From contig NZ_CP114285.2 in the NCBI RefSeq assembly GCF_027111255.2, positions 930,001-994,000 on the forward strand: a stretch of 64,000 nucleotides of DNA, read 5' to 3'. Within the stretch, counting starts at the first letter, position 1, and each line of letters begins with the position of its first letter. This document shows, in pieces, positions 61,569 through 64,000 of the stretch. The position numbers and the translations under genes are program-made. This DNA comes from Flavobacterium flavigenum (GTDB lineage Bacteria; Bacteroidota; Bacteroidia; Flavobacteriales; Flavobacteriaceae). The notes below the pieces were generated by a model, which saw nothing but the letters and a program-made list of their open reading frames with translations, was not told the DNA's origin and searched no databases.

Positions 61569-62399
61569 TTACATAATTTTTACCGAAGTCATACTCAACG
61601 AACCTGCTAATAACTTATCATTAAACAAATCCAATTCATCCGTTTTGTCTTTTAATCCTAAAGTATAGAGCAAAGGCAAATAATGATCAGGAGTAGGAAT
61701 TGCCATCTGAACCGCTTTGCTCATTTTTTCGAAATCAATTAAAGGTTGAAAATTTCCATCCAACAGATACTTATTGACCGTTTCACGCGCTTCAATAGCC
61801 CAGTCGAAACCGTAATTGTCTTTATCGAAATTCCTGAAATCAACCAAACGGAGGTTATGAACAATATTTCCGCTTCCAATAATCAAAACGCCTTTATACC
61901 GAAGTGATTGCAGTTTCTTTGCCAGTTCAAAATGATACTGACCTGATTTGGTATAATCAATACTCAGCTGAATTACCGGAACGTCTGCATTTGGGTATAA
62001 ATGTTTGATTACGCTCCAGGCACCGTGATCTAATCCCCAGTGTTCGTCTAAATCGACCAAAACCGGATCTAATATTTTTTGGGTTTCCAGAGCCAGCTCG
62101 GGACTTCCTTTTGCAGGATACTGCACATCAAAAAGCGCCTGCGGAAAACCTCCAAAATCATGGATTGTCCTTGGCATTTGCATTGAAGTTACTTTTGTGC
62201 CTTTTGTAAACCAATGCGCCGAAATACATAAAATTGCATTCGGCTGCGGCAATGTTTTTGCCAGATTGCGAAAACCAGCTACAAACTGATTTTCTTCAAT
62301 GGCATTCATAGGGCTGCCGTGTCCTAAAAACAGAACCGGCATTTTATCGGTATTCGAAAACACAGATGAAATCGAATGTAAGTCGTTTAGTGTTGTCAT
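61569..62399 (-). CDS. ygiD: Extradiol ring-cleavage dioxygenase, DODA/YgiD type
   Basis: The ATG at 62399 (MTTLNDLHSISSVF) is chosen over the upstream 62420 ATG, which lies inside repeat-like sequence. The roughly 276-residue enzyme is of the LigB family with metal-site His in FLGHGSPMNAI, CISAHWFTKG, LDHGAWSVIKHLYP and IIGSGNIVHNLRLV. It matches 4,5-DOPA extradiol dioxygenase (YgiD). It opens aromatic diols next to the hydroxyls. It lies between two repeat blocks. Confidence 0.92.
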   Translation of the reverse strand: MTTLNDLHSISSVFSNTDKMPVLFLGHGSPMNAIEENQFVAGFRNLAKTLPQPNAILCISAHWFTKGTKVTSMQMPRTIHDFGGFPQALFDVQYPAKGSPELALETQKILDPVLVDLDEHWGLDHGAWSVIKHLYPNADVPVIQLSIDYTKSGQYHFELAKKLQSLRYKGVLIIGSGNIVHNLRLVDFRNFDKDNYGFDWAIEARETVNKYLLDGNFQPLIDFEKMSKAVQMAIPTPDHYLPLLYTLGLKDKTDELDLFNDKLLAGSLSMTSVKIM

Positions 62400-62409
62400 T
62401 GTAAATAAA

Positions 62410-62485
62410 TTTAAACACAAATTGCACAGATTTTCACTAATCTTAATCCAAAATCAATTCGTGCTAATTCGTGAAATTAGTGTTT
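62410..62485. repeat. Dispersed intergenic repeat with inverted arms
   Basis: The segment carries CAGATTTTCACTAATC, then ATTCGTGCTAATTCGTGAAATTAG. CACTAAT and ATTAGTG are inverted arms. It resembles the flavobacterial family of repeats with 'AATTCGTGAAA..' units. No second complete copy lies in this window. Confidence 0.55.
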
Positions 62486-63895
62486 TTATTCCTCAAAACT
62501 CTCGTCTTTAAATCCTATCAAATATAGCCTATTTTTAGCACGTGTCATAGCCGTATAAAGCCACCTGATGTAGTCACGATCGATTCCGTTTGGTAAATAA
62601 GGCTGTTCGATAAAAACAGTATTCCACTGCCCTCCCTGCGATTTGTGACAGGTTATGGCGTAAGAGAATTTTACCTGCAGACCATTAAAATATTCGTTCT
62701 CTTTAACTTTTTGAAATCTCTTGTATTTGGTTGTTTCATCAGCATAATCTTTCATGACTTCCTCATACAAACGATTAGATTCTTCATACGTTAAAGAGGG
62801 TGATTCACTTTTTATGGTATCCAGAATCAAAACCGTTTCAAAAGGTTTCTGATCCGGATAATCAACCATTCTGATTTTGACTTTCGCAAAAGTAAATCCG
62901 TATAATTCTTTGATTCCAAAAAGTTCCAGAATCTCAATAATATCTCCGTTGGCAATAAATCCGGCTTCATCGGTTTCCTTTAGCCAGAAGTAATTGTTCT
63001 TTACCACCATCAGAAAATCCCCAACCGATAGCTCGCTTTCTTTAAACAATATTCGGGTCCGGATTTGCTCATTATACTGGTTTGCTCTTTTGTTTGAACG
63101 CACAATAAAAGCAGTATCTTCAATACTATAATTGCTGTACGCAGTATTAATTGCATCCTGAATATCGTAACCATCGCTCAGGCGGACAATATCTTTAAAC
63201 TTTTTTACATTAAACCTAAATTCAGTTATAAACGATTCTTTCAATAGTTCACGCAATTCGGTAGCATTAAATAAAATCCCTGAATTTTCTTCCTGACGCA
63301 TTACTTCATCGAGTTCGATATGTTCAATTTCTTTATCGTAATGAATGCCTAAAGTCTGAATATCAAGTGCCGGGCTAATATCTAAATTCACCGGAGGCAG
63401 CTGAGCCGTGTCACCCAAAAGAATCATTTTACAATTCGTACCTGAATACACATAATTAATCAAATCATCTAAAAGAGAACCACTATCCAATGTACTGTCT
63501 GAAATCATCGAAGCTTCATCAACTATAAAAATGGTATTTTTATGCTTATTGACCTGTCTGGTAAAAGCGATTCCTCCACCCGATGATTTTTTAGGAAAAT
63601 ATATTTTTTTATGAATGGTAAATGCGGGATTATTCGAATAATTAGCAATGACTTTTGCCGCACGGCCGGTTGGCGCCAGCAGAACATATTTTTTATTGAT
63701 ATCCCCAAGATTATTCACAATTGTCGAAATCACGGTTGTTTTACCCGTTCCTGCATACCCCTTTAATACAAAAATGGTATCGTTTTGGGGCTCGGTCAAA
63801 AAAATAGCAATTTTCTGAAAAAAAATATCCTGTTTGTAAGTTGGTGCAAAAGGAAATCTTTTTTGCAGAACGCCATAAAATAATGCTGAATTCAT
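62486..63895 (-). CDS. RecD/UvrD-type AAA helicase
   Basis: The ATG at 63895 (MNSALFYGVLQKRFPFAPT) is preferred. An earlier in-frame ATG at 63943 would add 16 residues that look like non-coding DNA. The roughly 469-residue protein has Walker A GYAGTGKTTVI, Walker B FIVDEASMISD, motif III GDTAQLPPV and C-terminal UvrD-like motifs (YAITCHKSQGGQWNTVFI, LYTAMTRAKNRLYLIG). It resembles the stand-alone RecD-like DNA helicases of Bacteroidota and probably acts in repair or recombination. Confidence 0.92.
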   Translation of the reverse strand: MNSALFYGVLQKRFPFAPTYKQDIFFQKIAIFLTEPQNDTIFVLKGYAGTGKTTVISTIVNNLGDINKKYVLLAPTGRAAKVIANYSNNPAFTIHKKIYFPKKSSGGGIAFTRQVNKHKNTIFIVDEASMISDSTLDSGSLLDDLINYVYSGTNCKMILLGDTAQLPPVNLDISPALDIQTLGIHYDKEIEHIELDEVMRQEENSGILFNATELRELLKESFITEFRFNVKKFKDIVRLSDGYDIQDAINTAYSNYSIEDTAFIVRSNKRANQYNEQIRTRILFKESELSVGDFLMVVKNNYFWLKETDEAGFIANGDIIEILELFGIKELYGFTFAKVKIRMVDYPDQKPFETVLILDTIKSESPSLTYEESNRLYEEVMKDYADETTKYKRFQKVKENEYFNGLQVKFSYAITCHKSQGGQWNTVFIEQPYLPNGIDRDYIRWLYTAMTRAKNRLYLIGFKDESFEE

Positions 63896-64000
63896 AGGGG
63901 TAAAATTGAGGAACAAAGTTACCAATTGCAATAACAATTTCAAGACAAAAAAATTAATAACAATTTCAATGTGTCTATCAAATGAATTTTGTAAAAACTA

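Overview
The window looks like a chromosomal segment of a Flavobacterium-type member of the Bacteroidota. The evidence is low GC (roughly one third), SusC/SusD and FecR/TonB-receptor systems, promoters of the Bacteroidota form TTG...TAnnTTTG, almost no Shine-Dalgarno sequences, and many typical flavobacterial proteins. No plasmid replication or conjugation genes were seen. Family names come from reading the translations, with no database search. DUF numbers are from memory.

Layout. (1) 1-12,744 is a galactan utilisation locus. On the minus strand it reads SusC, SusD, SusE-like lipoprotein, two GH53 endo-galactanases and the first 39 codons of a probable GH2 beta-galactosidase. A divergent hybrid two-component regulator (HTCS) sits beside it. 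Together these would bind galactan at the surface, cut it, import the pieces and sense them. (2) 12,872-21,691 is a minus-strand heavy-metal efflux operon: a small Cys/His-rich exported protein, a CzcA pump fused to a CzcC-like outer-membrane channel, a CzcB adaptor, a Fur-family regulator and a P1B-type ATPase. (3) 21,904-24,059 holds a small protein, a tRNA-Glu(TTC), an orphan lipoprotein and the remains of an AAA ATPase gene. (4) 24,060-29,256 is an iron/substrate uptake unit: ECF sigma factor, a small ferredoxin-fold protein, FecR, TonB receptor with an STN domain, and a DUF4249 lipoprotein. (5) 29,789-53,538 is a long stress-response and accessory region. It carries a two-gene unit of unknown function, catalase with a ferritin-like partner, an SDR, an MscS channel, a Zn alcohol dehydrogenase, a FAD/Rieske oxidoreductase, a cytidylyltransferase, PncC/CinA, DUF202, an SRPBCC protein, two very acidic proteins, a CheB-CheR-histidine kinase with two receiver proteins, a dienelactone hydrolase and a LOG-family protein. 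(6) 53,757-64,000 is mainly housekeeping: an M1-peptidase-like barrel protein without its zinc motif, a fused E1 2-oxoacid dehydrogenase, a CPA antiporter, KdsB, a DODA-type dioxygenase and a RecD-like helicase.

The most notable points are four decayed or frameshifted genes in regions 3 and 5 (AAA ATPase, DUF6766, STAS/SpoIIAA-like, CHASE3-HAMP sensor). There is also a possible shared promoter element (GTAA-N11-AATTATATAA and partial forms) upstream of several small or stress-type genes. Other points are the buried signal peptide of the CzcA-CzcC fusion, an uncharacterised two-gene unit at 29.8-30.6 kb, and a cluster of intergenic repeats near 61.4-62.5 kb. No CRISPR array, prophage, insertion sequence or biosynthetic cluster was seen.
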